From: Acidobacteriota bacterium
Lineage (GTDB): Bacteria > Acidobacteriota > Aminicenantia > Aminicenantales > Saccharicenantaceae
Length of the DNA: 64,000 nucleotides
Assembly: GCA_033549365.1 (NCBI GenBank)
Contig: JAWSUF010000003.1
Location: forward strand, 372,001 to 436,000
Direction of reading: 5' to 3'
Notes under the pieces: model-generated
Seen by the model: the letters and a program-made list of their open reading frames with translations, nothing else
Database searches by the model: none
Told to the model about the DNA's origin: nothing
Shown: positions 1 through 9,263 of the stretch, in pieces
Numbering within the stretch: the first letter of the stretch is position 1
How the letters are laid out: each line of letters opens with the position of its first letter
Position numbers and translations under genes: made by a program

Positions 1-663
1 CATCCCGGCGAAGAGAATCCGTGGATTGTTGGGGTCCATGGCGATGTCCGAGCAGCCCGTGTTTTCGTCGACGAAGAGCACCTGCTCCCAACTTTTTCCG
101 CTGTCCGTCGTTCGGAAAACGCCGCGGTCCTGCTGGGGACCGTAGCAATGCCCCATGGCCGCGGCGAAGACGACGTCGGGATTCCGGGGATCGATGAGGA
201 CGCGGCCGATCCGGCCGGTGTTTTCGAGACCCATGCGGGTCCAGGTCTTTCCGGCGTCCTCGGACTTGTAGATGCCGTCGCCTTGCGAGACGTTGCTCCG
301 GATGAAGGTTTCCCCGGTTCCCGCCCAGACGATGTTGGGATCGGATGGGGCGACGGCCAGCGCTCCGACCGAAGAGACCGGCTGGGCGTCGAAGATGGGG
401 TTCCAGGTTGCGCCGCCGTCCGTGGTCTTGAAAATGCCTCCCGAGGCCGCTCCGATATAGTAAACGGAGGGATCGCCCGGGATGCCTGCGACGGCGATCA
501 CGCGGTTTCCGACCGGTCCGATATGCCGGTATTTGAGCCGGCCGAAGAGATCGGGTTCGGCGGGCGCTGAGGGTTTGGACTGGGATCGGCCTCCGGCGGG
601 CAGAATGAGGGTCAGGCAGAGGAGGATTCCGGCGGCGAGGATTTTTCGGCTGGCGGTTGTCAT
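1..663 (-). CDS. Sortilin-like (VPS10/BNR) secreted beta-propeller protein, N-terminal part
   Basis: 221 codons are present before the gene leaves the window; the stop is outside. The start is the ATG at 663, preceded on the minus strand by a GGGAGA ribosome site. Residues 1-27 form a hydrophobic signal peptide, followed by the family's opening block (KYRHIGPVGNR) and repeated Asp-box/BNR units such as TTDGGATW and SEDAGKTW, each a propeller blade. It is closest in layout to the 1078-residue paralogue at 5883-9119. These propellers are common in Acidobacteriota and Bacteroidota, are predicted to be secreted, and have no established activity. It lies 49 bases downstream of the racemase-like lipoprotein gene on the same strand, so co-transcription is likely. 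Confidence 0.85.
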   Translation of the reverse strand, partial: MTTASRKILAAGILLCLTLILPAGGRSQSKPSAPAEPDLFGRLKYRHIGPVGNRVIAVAGIPGDPSVYYIGAASGGIFKTTDGGATWNPIFDAQPVSSVGALAVAPSDPNIVWAGTGETFIRSNVSQGDGIYKSEDAGKTWTRMGLENTGRIGRVLIDPRNPDVVFAAAMGHCYGPQQDRGVFRTTDSGKSWEQVLFVDENTGCSDIAMDPNNPRILFAGM

Positions 664-712
664 GGGTCTCCCTTCATGGATGTTTTCCGGCGTCGCATGT
701 CGGGATGCGGCG

Positions 713-1747
713 CTATTTTGAATCGGGCGGTTTGAAGCGGACCTTGAACAGTTCGGGATCGAGGCGGTATTCGTCCAGGGCCTCGGCCGCGGCCGGAGAG
801 ACGGCCGCGATGAGCGGACCGATCGCCGCCCGCTCGTCTTCGGTGATCTTCAACTTGGAGACGACTTTGACCTCGACGTCTGTTTTCAGGAACCGGTGAA
901 GGTAGGGAAGACGGAACATGAAATCGATCATGCGGGGGTTCGGATCGAGAAGCTCGATGTCCGGGACCCCGGCCTCGGCGAAGGCCGCGGCGAAGGTCTC
1001 GCGGGCATAACCGTAATGGGTGCAGTTGAAGCTTCCGAAGATCGGGCGGCTCGAGTCGCCGGCCTTTTCCAGGGCTTCGCCGACGAACTGCCGGATCAAG
1101 GCCGAGGTTTCCTCGCTCTCCGGCCCGCGCTCGATGGCCCCGGCCAGAAGGTGGCAGGCCTGGCCGACGATGCGTCCGGCCGGAATGCCGCGCGCGACCA
1201 GCCGGTTTTTATGAGCTTCCGAAGCGATGGTCGTCCGGGTGGCGAAGACGACGGCCATCGCCTCGGGGGTTTTTTCGAATTGATCGGCGATGAGATCCAC
1301 GCCCGCCTCGAGAATGCCGACGACGGGAAACGGCGCCCGGCGGGAAAACTTCGTGTTTTCGTAGACGACCGACAGGGTGTTGCAGGCGATGAGCAGGAGA
1401 TCGGGACGATAGCGCTTGTCCATGGCCTTGAGGACGGCGTCGAAAATCCGGGCTTTCTCCGCTTCGGATTCGAGGCCGTTGTAGCCGATATCGTGAAAGA
1501 GGGCGTTGTAGAAAACGATGCGGGCCCGGCGGAAAATTCCGCTTTCGGGAAGCCGGGCGGCCAGTTCGGCCGCGACGGACAGCCCGCCCAGGCCGGAGTC
1601 GGTGACGACGATGACGACGTCCTCCCTGTTTTGAAGGACATCCTCAATCATGGCCTCCCGGCTCGGGGCCGGAGCGCCGCAGGCCGCCGCAAAAAGGGCG
1701 GTCAGGACGACCGCAACAATCCATCCCGGGACGAATCGTTTTTTCAT
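713..1747 (-). CDS. Glutamate/aspartate racemase-family lipoprotein
   Basis: 344 residues. An N-terminal hydrophobic segment ends in a lipobox (AAAC, Cys23), so the product should be a lipoprotein outside the cytoplasm. The rest resembles MurI: the substrate motif DSGLGGLSV begins at residue 50, the first catalytic cysteine is C122 in ACNT, and the second is C242 in NCTHY. Both cysteines needed for racemisation are therefore kept. MurI normally works in the cytoplasm to supply D-glutamate for peptidoglycan, so an exported form must do something else, possibly interconverting free glutamate in the periplasm. The neighbour upstream is a lipoprotein gamma-glutamyltransferase. The ATG follows an AGAGG ribosome site by five bases. 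Aspartate racemase or a non-catalytic binding role are alternatives. Confidence 0.82.
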   Translation of the reverse strand: MKKRFVPGWIVAVVLTALFAAACGAPAPSREAMIEDVLQNREDVVIVVTDSGLGGLSVAAELAARLPESGIFRRARIVFYNALFHDIGYNGLESEAEKARIFDAVLKAMDKRYRPDLLLIACNTLSVVYENTKFSRRAPFPVVGILEAGVDLIADQFEKTPEAMAVVFATRTTIASEAHKNRLVARGIPAGRIVGQACHLLAGAIERGPESEETSALIRQFVGEALEKAGDSSRPIFGSFNCTHYGYARETFAAAFAEAGVPDIELLDPNPRMIDFMFRLPYLHRFLKTDVEVKVVSKLKITEDERAAIGPLIAAVSPAAAEALDEYRLDPELFKVRFKPPDSK

Positions 1748-1843
1748 GTCAACCTCTTTTCCGCTTCAGGTATCGCCTACCGCCGCGCCGGCCGCTTCCG
1801 TCGTTTTCGCCGGATCCCATCATGTTGAAGAGAGTCCCGGCAT

Positions 1844-3532
1844 TCAATACCCGACCGCGACGCCGTCGCGCCGCGAGTCGGCGCCTCCATGGAGCTTTCG
1901 GCTCTTTGGGTCGATCCGAATGCCCTGAGCGCCCCCGAAATAGGCATCGAAATCCGGATAAACCCGGATCGTGTGCCCCCAGGACCGGAGCGTTTCGATG
2001 ACATCCTCCGCGATTCGGCCCTCGACGGACAGGGTCCGGCCCGCGGCATGGATCCGGGGCGCCTCGATGGCCTCGTCCAGGCCCATGCCGAAATCGACGA
2101 TGTTGACGATGATCTGAGCGAGGGCCGAGATGATCCTCAGGGCGCCCGGCGACCCGAGGACCAGCAACGGTTGTCCGTCCTTGAAAACCAGCGTCGGCGC
2201 AATGCTGCTGGCCGGCCGCCGGCCCGGACCGATGGCGTTCGTTCCGCCCGGCTGCGCATCGAAATCGGCCATGTGGTTGTTGAGCAGGATCCCCGTTCCC
2301 GAGACCACGACGCCTGAACCGAAAAAGGAGTTGATGCTCTGGGTCAGGGCGACGGCGTTGCCGCGGCCGTCGACGACCGAAAGGTGGGACGTGTTTTCGC
2401 TTTCGAGTCCGACGGATTCGAGAGACCGATGGTCGAAACGGGCTTCGCCCTCCCGGATTTTTCTTCGAACGGCCTCGGCGTACGCCTTATTCGTCAAAAC
2501 GTCGATGGGGAAAGCATGGAAATCCGGATCCCCGGAATGGGCCGCCTTGTCGGCGAAGGCCGGTTTCATGGCTTCGGCCAGGACATGGAGATAGGGGGCC
2601 GTGCCGAAACCCAGAGTCGCGATGTCGAAACCTTCCAGGATATTGAGGATCTGGATGAGATGGGTGCCGCCGCCCGAAGGCGGAGCTGCGGAGACAATCT
2701 CAAAGCCGCGATAGGATCCCAGAACGGGTCGGCGGATGCGAGCTTGGTAGGCCTTGAGGTCGTCGAGATCGAGGATACCTCCCAGAGCGGCGATTTCAGC
2801 GGCCATGGCGATTGCGATTTCCCCTTCATAGAAGGGGGTGGGTCCCTCCGCGGCGATTTGTTCCAGGGTCAAGGCCAGATCTTCGTTTTTTAGAATATCC
2901 CCGGGTTCGGGAGGCAGACCATCGGGCAGGAATAAGGCTTCCGCCGCGGGGAAAGCCATGATTTTTTCGATCTCGTCGACGATGACAGCCTGAAGATTGG
3001 AGCTGACGGTGAAGCCCTCGCGGGCCAGGCGGATCGCGGGTTCGAGAACTTCGGCCAGGCTCATCGTGCCGTAGTTTTCGAGGGCCAGGGCCGCTCCGGC
3101 GACGAGACCCGGAACGCCCGCGCCGTCCGGACCCCGGGATGTCCGGGTGTCGAAATCCCGCTCCGGATCGTAATAATATTCCGGCGTCGCCCGCCGGGGT
3201 GCGGTTTCCCGGTAATCGATCATGACCGCCTCCGGCGTATCCGCCGTCTTGATGATCATGAAGCCGCCGCCGCCGATTCCGGAAGCATGGGGTTCGGCGA
3301 TGGACAGGGCGAAGGCCGCGGCCACGGCGGCGTCGACGGCGTTTCCGCCTTTTTTCAGGATCTCGAGTCCGGCGGCCGATGCGGCGGGGTGGGCGGAGGC
3401 GACCATGGCCGTTTCGGCGACGGCATCGCCGGGCCCGGCCGGCTGTTCACCGGAGCAGGAAAAAGCGGACAGGACGAGAATCGCGATCGGAACGGCTGTG
3501 AATCGGCCCGCTGCGGTTTTCGCGAAATCCAT
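1844..3532 (-). CDS. ggt: Gamma-glutamyltransferase, probable lipoprotein
   Basis: 562 residues, normal for the family. It hydrolyses or transfers gamma-glutamyl groups from glutathione and related peptides. Residues 1-26 look like a lipoprotein signal (AFSC, Cys26). The proenzyme cleaves itself before the nucleophile Thr381 in ENTSHLSVVD, giving large and small subunits. The conserved GGGTH block is near 287-291 and the FGSG/LNN region follows Thr381. There is no ribosome site before the ATG. A TTGACA/GATATC promoter lies so close that transcription would begin at or next to the ATG, suggesting a leaderless message. The racemase-like lipoprotein gene follows after 96 bases. Confidence 0.93.
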   Translation of the reverse strand: MDFAKTAAGRFTAVPIAILVLSAFSCSGEQPAGPGDAVAETAMVASAHPAASAAGLEILKKGGNAVDAAVAAAFALSIAEPHASGIGGGGFMIIKTADTPEAVMIDYRETAPRRATPEYYYDPERDFDTRTSRGPDGAGVPGLVAGAALALENYGTMSLAEVLEPAIRLAREGFTVSSNLQAVIVDEIEKIMAFPAAEALFLPDGLPPEPGDILKNEDLALTLEQIAAEGPTPFYEGEIAIAMAAEIAALGGILDLDDLKAYQARIRRPVLGSYRGFEIVSAAPPSGGGTHLIQILNILEGFDIATLGFGTAPYLHVLAEAMKPAFADKAAHSGDPDFHAFPIDVLTNKAYAEAVRRKIREGEARFDHRSLESVGLESENTSHLSVVDGRGNAVALTQSINSFFGSGVVVSGTGILLNNHMADFDAQPGGTNAIGPGRRPASSIAPTLVFKDGQPLLVLGSPGALRIISALAQIIVNIVDFGMGLDEAIEAPRIHAAGRTLSVEGRIAEDVIETLRSWGHTIRVYPDFDAYFGGAQGIRIDPKSRKLHGGADSRRDGVAVGY

Positions 3533-3540
3533 GAAGAGAA

Positions 3541-3568
3541 GATATCACCTCGCCGGAACGGCTGTCAA
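3541..3568 (-). promoter_or_regulatory. Candidate ggt promoter, leaderless
   Basis: On the minus strand TTGACA (3568-3563), a 16-base spacer and GATATC (3546-3541). The expected transcription start is within a few bases of the ggt ATG at 3532, which has no Shine-Dalgarno sequence. Confidence 0.5.
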
Positions 3569-3604
3569 CGCCGCCGGTCTTGAAACGGCCTTTACGGAAC
3601 GGGA

Positions 3605-5047
3605 TCACGTCTTCCAGAACCCCGGAGTGAAGACGACGAGACAAATATAGATTTCCAGCCGGCCCAAAAGCATGCAGACGATCAGACCCATTTTGGCCGC
3701 GGCCGGAAAGAGAGCATAAGTTTCCGAAGGTCCGGCTCCGGACATGCCCGGGCCGACCCCCCCGAGGCAGGCGATGACTGCGGACACGGCGGTCAGGATG
3801 TCCTGGGAAAAGAAGCCGACGAAGACCGAGGCGACGCACAACACGAAAAAGTAAAGGAAGATATAAAAGGCTGCGCGGCCGGCGCTGTCATTATCGATGA
3901 CGCGGCCGTCGAGCTTAATGGCCTGAACCCGGGCCGGGTGCAGCATGTTCCCGAAACGCCGGGCGATCAATTTTCCGGCCACGACGAATCGCACGCTTTT
4001 CACGGCGCCGGAAGTCGATCCCGCACAACCGCCGATGATCATCAAGGTCAGCAATGTCAGCTTGACGGCATCGGGCCAGACATCGTAATCCGCCGTAGTG
4101 AATCCCGTTGTCGAAAACAGAGAGACCGTCTGAAAAACCGCATTCCGAATGCCCGTCATAAGGCCGGTTTCCGTCTTTTGAACAATAAAAATTGAAGCCA
4201 GCGCGGCCGATGCGGCGCCGAGCAAGACAAAAAACCGGACTTCCTGGCTTCTCAAGTAGCTGAGAACATCTCCACGCAAGGCGCGGAAATGGATGACGAA
4301 GCTGACGGCGGAGATGAACATGAAAAAGGCGATCACCCACTCCACGGCTGGGTTGTGAAACGCCGCGATGCTCTCGCTGCGCGTGGAGAATCCTCCCGTA
4401 GCAATTGTGCCGAAAGCATGACAGACCGCGTCGAACCAGGAGAGACCGCAGACCCGGAGAGCCGCCGCGCAAAGGACATTGAAAAGAAGATAGATGCCCA
4501 CCATGATCCGGGCTGTATCCGCAATGCGGGCCGTGATCTTTTCGGAAATGGGCCCGGTTGACTCCGTTCGATAGAGCTGCATCGCCCCGGTGCCGACAAA
4601 GGGCAAAACGGCGATGAACATGACCAGAATTCCCACTCCGCCGAGGAAATGAGTCAGGGACCGCCAGAAGAGCAGGGCGCGGGGAAGCGACTCGAGGTTG
4701 GACAGCACGGACGCCCCGGTCGTTGTGATGCCGGATACGCTTTCGAATAGGGCCGACATCGGGTCCCGGCAAATCCCGAGAACGAGATACGGCAGGGCGC
4801 CGATGATTCCGGTGAAAATCCATGTCGAGAGAACCAGGAGGATGGCTTCCCGGATGCGGATTTCGAGTCCCCTGGGCGATGCCTGCCAGGAAATCCATGA
4901 TGCCAGAAAGCAAACGCCCCCCATTAAAAAAAACGCCAGAAAGGTCCGCGGTGCATCGTGATGAAGAAAGCCGACGCCCCCGCTGAGCAGGAACGCCGCG
5001 CCCAGCAAGATGCCGACAAACGAAAGGGATTGAATGATGCTTTTCAA
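3605..5047 (-). CDS. trkH: TrkH/KtrB-family potassium uptake membrane subunit
   Basis: 480 residues with about ten hydrophobic helices. This is the pore subunit of a K+ uptake system in the inner membrane. The four filter loops are visible as TTTGAS, IATGGFS, FSTTGFTT and LGGVGPG, the usual pseudo-fourfold pattern. The start codon is TTG at 5047: an in-frame stop at 5065-5063 excludes a longer protein and no ATG lies between. No TrkA/KtrA partner gene is in the window. A plausible promoter (TTGACT, 18 bases, TATACT) lies upstream at 5148-5119, with an AT-rich inverted repeat inside the untranslated leader. Confidence 0.92.
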   Translation of the reverse strand: MKSIIQSLSFVGILLGAAFLLSGGVGFLHHDAPRTFLAFFLMGGVCFLASWISWQASPRGLEIRIREAILLVLSTWIFTGIIGALPYLVLGICRDPMSALFESVSGITTTGASVLSNLESLPRALLFWRSLTHFLGGVGILVMFIAVLPFVGTGAMQLYRTESTGPISEKITARIADTARIMVGIYLLFNVLCAAALRVCGLSWFDAVCHAFGTIATGGFSTRSESIAAFHNPAVEWVIAFFMFISAVSFVIHFRALRGDVLSYLRSQEVRFFVLLGAASAALASIFIVQKTETGLMTGIRNAVFQTVSLFSTTGFTTADYDVWPDAVKLTLLTLMIIGGCAGSTSGAVKSVRFVVAGKLIARRFGNMLHPARVQAIKLDGRVIDNDSAGRAAFYIFLYFFVLCVASVFVGFFSQDILTAVSAVIACLGGVGPGMSGAGPSETYALFPAAAKMGLIVCMLLGRLEIYICLVVFTPGFWKT

Positions 5048-5070
5048 AGGAACGACTCGGGATCAGAAAG

Positions 5071-5093
5071 ATCAATATGACATGAATATTGAT
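5071..5093. promoter_or_regulatory. AT-rich inverted repeat upstream of trkH
   Basis: Perfect 8-base arms ATCAATAT and ATATTGAT around a 7-base centre. It lies between the trkH promoter and start codon. Related ATCAATAT elements occur at 5149-5156 and in the 15.3 kb control region, so it may be an operator for a shared regulator. Confidence 0.4.
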
Positions 5094-5118
5094 ATGAACT
5101 CCAATGCGCCGATGAGGA

Positions 5119-5148
5119 AGTATAGACCTGCCTATTCGACAAAGTCAA
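5119..5148 (-). promoter_or_regulatory. Candidate trkH promoter
   Basis: Minus strand TTGACT (5148-5143), 18-base spacer, TATACT (5124-5119). It is correctly placed about 70 bases upstream of the TTG start of trkH. Confidence 0.5.
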
Positions 5149-5186
5149 ATCAATATCCAATGAACCGCTTGATTTTACCATGAATT

Positions 5187-5201
5187 GATATTTAAAATAT
5201 C
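5187..5201. promoter_or_regulatory. AT-rich palindrome upstream of the peptidase pseudogene
   Basis: GATATTT and AAATATC arms around a single central base, about 80 bases before the pseudogene start. It resembles the elements at 5071-5093 and 15293-15317. The rest of 5094-5280 holds no recognisable gene. Confidence 0.3.
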
Positions 5202-5280
5202 AGCGCGTCCCGGACTCCAAGTCCGCCTGGCGGTTCTAAGGGGATCCGAAATAAATACGAAAAGCAAAGAAAGGAGGCGC

Positions 5281-5886
5281 ATGATGTCAAAATGGACGGT
5301 TCGATTGTCGGCTCTGGTTTCGGCTTTGGTCGGTTTCGGTCTTTTCCTTCCGGCCCAGGTCAATTTGGAGGGTGAACCCGCTTCGCGTTTCCCCCTTCCA
5401 ACGGTCGCTTCGCTCCCGGCCTCCCTTTCTCCCGCGGGGATTGAACCCCGCCCTGCGACCAATGGGGCATACCCCTTTGGATCCCCCGACTCCCGGCTCC
5501 CCGCAGCCAGCCGCGGGGCTTGTCCGCCGGGAGTTACGACGGCCGATTATGAAAAAGCCCTGACTCTCCGATGAGCGACCCCTATCCTGGGGCGGCCTCC
5601 GGGCCGGTGAGGACCCCTACTTCATTCATGCCTGCCGGGTCAACTTCGACGGCACGGGGATGACCGTGTTGACCGAAAGCGGCGCCAACCACTCCGTCCG
5701 GTTTTCTCCGGACATGACTTATTATCTCGACACCTGGTCGCGGGTCGATCTTCCCCCGGTCACGGAATTGCGGCGCACGGCATGGGCGGCTCCTACGGAA
5801 CGCGGAAGATGATGGACTTCTTCGTCCGCCACCTGCACGGCATGGAACCGCCGGCCTGGAACGCGCTGGGCGGGCCGTCTCTCTAG
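5281..5886 (+). pseudogene. Decayed S9/DPP-IV-like secreted peptidase
   Basis: Pieces of one peptidase lie in order but in different frames and without most of the gene. A signal peptide starts at 5281-5284 after an AAAGGAGG ribosome site. The typical N-terminal block TTADYEKALTLR ends at a stop near 5574. A propeller segment in another frame contains [16 protein letters not shown] and [15 protein letters not shown] (about 5606-5780). A last piece gives the extreme C-terminus, [20 protein letters not shown], up to the stop at 5884-5886. An intact family member has roughly 700-800 residues; here the hydrolase domain with the catalytic serine is deleted. A GC-rich stretch with hairpins (about 5380-5530) separates the signal peptide from the first block and looks inserted. 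Confidence 0.8.
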
Positions 5887-8800
5887 AAATTTGCGATAAC
5901 CGGTCCAAGCCCCGCGTCCGCAAGCATCGTGTTGAAGGCCGGGATCGTCGTGTTGATCAGCGCGTTAAAAGCCGCCCGTCCGTCCGCGAAACGCTTCTTC
6001 AGGATCTCGTAAACTTCCAGCTGCTGGCTCGTCGGACCGAAATCCTCCGTATTCCGGATGTCGCCCGCGCCCAAACCGACCTCGCCGATAAACCAGACAA
6101 GTTTCTGGTAGAGGGCCATTTCTTCGCGATAGGACTTCGGGTCGGAAGCCAGCATCTGGTCCTCGAGGAACAAGCGCTCAACATCCCTCAGCCGCCCATG
6201 AGTTTCCGTCAGGGCGTCGAGATAAATCCGGCCGCCTTTCGCCTGGGACAGGACCTTTCGGAGGTCCTCCATTTGTCGACCGGCCCATTCGATTCGGTTG
6301 ATGATGGAGACAACCTCGTTCAGATCCTGGAGGGCCGCGGCCCAGAGATGAGTCATCGCCCGGATGTCATCGACCGTGCCTTGGGTGTTCGGATCCTTGA
6401 GGACCTCGAGCGTCCGCTCGTGGGATTTTCCGGCCACGGTCAACCTGACCGTGTAGAGGCCTGGCGGCGCCAGGATCCCGGAGAGAGGCTGCTGGATTCC
6501 CCAGTGACTGACGGGCCTCGTATCTCGGCCTCGGAACCTCTTCTCTTCCCAGACGCGGGGATGATAATCGGGAGTCGTCCGAAGCTCGATCTGGGCGACG
6601 GCTTCGCCCCGAAGATTCCAGTTGATTCGGTTCAATCCCCTGCGGGCCGGAGACCGAAGCGTGCGGAATTTCGTCCCTCTTTCATCGAAGATCTCAATCC
6701 GCGCGCCGCCGCCGGCGTCTTCATCAAGGAAAAAATTCAAACTGGCCCCGTAGGGACCGCCTCGCCCGATACTGGGGTCGCCTGGGAAGCTGACGACCCG
6801 CTCCCTGGGCTTAAACCGCCAGGCGGGTCTGGGTTTGAGGAATCCGGCGCCTTTGCCGTATTCGCGGAGCGGGGAGATGTCGTCCATAATCCAGATGCCC
6901 CGGCCGTTTGTTCCGACAACAAGGTCGCCGAAGCGCTCCTGGACGGCGATCCAGGTGATGCAGGCTTGGGGGAGGTTGGCCTGGAGAGGGAGCCACGATG
7001 CCCCGTCGTCGATCGAGAAATAGATGGCGTTGGCCGTGCCGGCGAAAAGCAGGCCCTTGCGGACGGGGTCCTCCTTGATGGCGCTCGTGTAGCTCAGCGG
7101 TGACCGCGGGATGCCGGCATCGATCCGCGTCCAGGTCTTGCCGAAGTCCAAGGTCTTGAAGAGGTAGGGGTCTCGGATGTTTTCCTGGTGTCCATCAACG
7201 GCGATGTAGCAGCGACCCGCATCGAAACGGGAGGGATCGATCATGCTGACCGTGCCCCAATGGGGCATGGCTGAGGGCGTGACGTTCGTCCAGGTCTTGC
7301 CGAAGTCGCGGCTGACATGGATCAGACCGTCGTTCGAACCCACCCAGATCAACCCTTCTTGGACAGGCGATTCGGCAATGGCAAAAAGCGTGCAGCCGTA
7401 TTCAACGCCCAGGTTGTCCTTGCTCAAGCCTCCCGAGGACCCCTGTTTTGATTTGTCGTTCAGCGTCAAGTCCGGGCTGATGACGGACCAATTCCGGCCG
7501 CCGTCGGTCGTGAGGTGGACGTACTGGCTTCCGACATAAACCCGTTTGCTGTCGTGGGGCGATAGTGCGATCGGATGCGTCCAGTTCCATCGGTACTTGA
7601 GATTTTCCGCCGGTGAGTCGAGCGACTTGTCCGGCCAGGGATTGACGCTTCGGACAAGGCCCGTTCTCAGATTGTAGACCTCGACCGTCCCCGAATAGCA
7701 GGTCCCCCAGACGATGTCGGGATCGGCCGGGTCGGGATAGGAAAAACCTGACTCGCAGCCGCCCATGCTGATCCAGATCGGGGGTTCGGGTCCGTAGCCG
7801 GGATAGGCGGGCCCGCGCTTGGAGGTTGAATCCTGCATGTTGCTGTAGACAAAATAGGGGATGCGGTCGTCAACGGCTACGTGGTACATCTGACCGACGG
7901 GCAGGACGATCCGGCGCCATTGCCGGCCGCGCGTCGTGGTCATGCTGATGCCGCCGTCATGGCCGATCATCATCCGTTCAGGGTTTTTCGGGTCGGCCCA
8001 CATATCATGGCAGTCGCCGCCGCCGCTGAAGTCGTCAATGGATTCGCCGCCATCATAGGTCACGTACATTCTGTTGCATGGGAAGTAAACCGTGTTGGGG
8101 TCATCCGGAGCAATGCACATTCGGGTGTAGTAGTGCGGTCGCTCGTTGATGCGCCGTTCATAACTTACGACGCGCCAGTTATGGCCGTGGTCGTCCGACC
8201 GCCAAAGCGTGCCGCGGTCGCCCGTCTCGATGAGGGCGTAGACCCGGTTCGAATCGGAGGGGGCGACCGCCACGTCGACTTTCCCCACATCGAACCCGGG
8301 AAGGCCCCGGCCCTGGATTTTCGTCCAGGTGTCGCCGCCGTCGCGGGAGACGTAGACGCCGCTTCCCGGCCCGCCGCTGAACTTGCCCCAGGTGTGGATC
8401 ACGATGGACCACATTCCGGCGAAGATCGTCCGCGGGTTATTGGGATCGATGACCAGGCCCGACGCCCCCGTGTTCTCGTCGATGAAGAGAACGTGTTCCC
8501 AGGTTTTTCCGCCGTCCTTCGTCCTGAAAACACCGCGCTCTTTCTGGGGGCCGTAGCTGTGCCCGAGGGCGGCGGCGAAAACGGTATTCGGGTCATGGGG
8601 ATCGACCGCAATGCGGCCGATCCGGCCGCTTTTCTCGAGCCCCATCCGGGTCCAGGTCAGTCCTGCATCGGTCGACTTGTAGATGCCGTCGCCGATGAGG
8701 ACGTTCGAGCGGATGAAGGCCTCGCCCGTTCCCGCCCAGACCTGGTTTGAATCGGACGGGGCGATGGCCAGGGAGCCGATGGACTGCGAGGTCTGATCGT

Positions 8801-9119
8801 CGAAGACGGGTCGCCACTCTGTCCCCCCATCGATCGACTTCCAGACTCCTCCGGCACAGGCGCCGGCGTAATAAATGTTTGGATCGTTCGAGTCGAAGAC
8901 AACGGCGCTGATGCGATTGCCGGGGGGGCCGACGAACCGCCAATCCAGAGCGGACAGATCCTCGGGGATGGTCCCGGACCGGGGCTGGAGCCGGGACCGC
9001 ATGAAGCCGCTCCGACCGAACTGTTGGCCGGCGGCGATGAATGCGCCTGTGGCGACCAGAACGAAAACGCCAAGGATCAACAAAGAATTCCGCCGGAACT
9101 GCTCTCTTGAAAACATCAT
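5883..9119 (-). CDS. Large sortilin-like (VPS10/BNR) secreted propeller protein with C-terminal helical region
   Basis: 1078 residues. The ATG at 9119 follows an AAGGAGAA ribosome site; a second ATG is next to it. Residues 1-32 form a signal peptide. The opening block [10 protein letters not shown] (near 61) is followed by many Asp-box units ([32 protein letters not shown]) making a propeller to about residue 720. A FlgD/Ig-like sandwich follows (about 740-890, with an [10 protein letters not shown] strand), then a helix-rich tail to the end. The function is unknown: such proteins may bind or cleave carbohydrate or peptide, but no catalytic residues are evident. It is the last gene of a probable TonB receptor - VPS10 - VPS10 operon. 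Its stop overlaps the end of the converging pseudogene. Confidence 0.9.
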   Translation of the reverse strand: MMFSREQFRRNSLLILGVFVLVATGAFIAAGQQFGRSGFMRSRLQPRSGTIPEDLSALDWRFVGPPGNRISAVVFDSNDPNIYYAGACAGGVWKSIDGGTEWRPVFDDQTSQSIGSLAIAPSDSNQVWAGTGEAFIRSNVLIGDGIYKSTDAGLTWTRMGLEKSGRIGRIAVDPHDPNTVFAAALGHSYGPQKERGVFRTKDGGKTWEHVLFIDENTGASGLVIDPNNPRTIFAGMWSIVIHTWGKFSGGPGSGVYVSRDGGDTWTKIQGRGLPGFDVGKVDVAVAPSDSNRVYALIETGDRGTLWRSDDHGHNWRVVSYERRINERPHYYTRMCIAPDDPNTVYFPCNRMYVTYDGGESIDDFSGGGDCHDMWADPKNPERMMIGHDGGISMTTTRGRQWRRIVLPVGQMYHVAVDDRIPYFVYSNMQDSTSKRGPAYPGYGPEPPIWISMGGCESGFSYPDPADPDIVWGTCYSGTVEVYNLRTGLVRSVNPWPDKSLDSPAENLKYRWNWTHPIALSPHDSKRVYVGSQYVHLTTDGGRNWSVISPDLTLNDKSKQGSSGGLSKDNLGVEYGCTLFAIAESPVQEGLIWVGSNDGLIHVSRDFGKTWTNVTPSAMPHWGTVSMIDPSRFDAGRCYIAVDGHQENIRDPYLFKTLDFGKTWTRIDAGIPRSPLSYTSAIKEDPVRKGLLFAGTANAIYFSIDDGASWLPLQANLPQACITWIAVQERFGDLVVGTNGRGIWIMDDISPLREYGKGAGFLKPRPAWRFKPRERVVSFPGDPSIGRGGPYGASLNFFLDEDAGGGARIEIFDERGTKFRTLRSPARRGLNRINWNLRGEAVAQIELRTTPDYHPRVWEEKRFRGRDTRPVSHWGIQQPLSGILAPPGLYTVRLTVAGKSHERTLEVLKDPNTQGTVDDIRAMTHLWAAALQDLNEVVSIINRIEWAGRQMEDLRKVLSQAKGGRIYLDALTETHGRLRDVERLFLEDQMLASDPKSYREEMALYQKLVWFIGEVGLGAGDIRNTEDFGPTSQQLEVYEILKKRFADGRAAFNALINTTIPAFNTMLADAGLGPVIANF

Positions 9120-9202
9120 TTCTCCTTATTGTCACAATGGGGCCCCGGTCCAAATGCAGAGGCGGAAACCGACTCGTGAATGTCTTGCGGCTGCATCAAT
9201 CC

Positions 9203-9225
9203 CGGATCCGTCCTTATTGGATCCG
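9203..9225. terminator. Small hairpin between the two VPS10 genes
   Basis: Perfect 7-base arms CGGATCC and GGATCCG around a 9-base loop. There is no T-run, so it is more likely an intercistronic structure than a full terminator. Confidence 0.25.
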
Positions 9226-9263
9226 AGCCGGCTCCACACGCTGGTCCCGGGCCGCCGGGTCAC

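Noticed and set aside
5420-5520. tRNA-like T-arm (GGTTCAATCC on the minus strand) in the GC-rich block of the pseudogene
   Set aside because: No matching acceptor stem or D-arm could be drawn.
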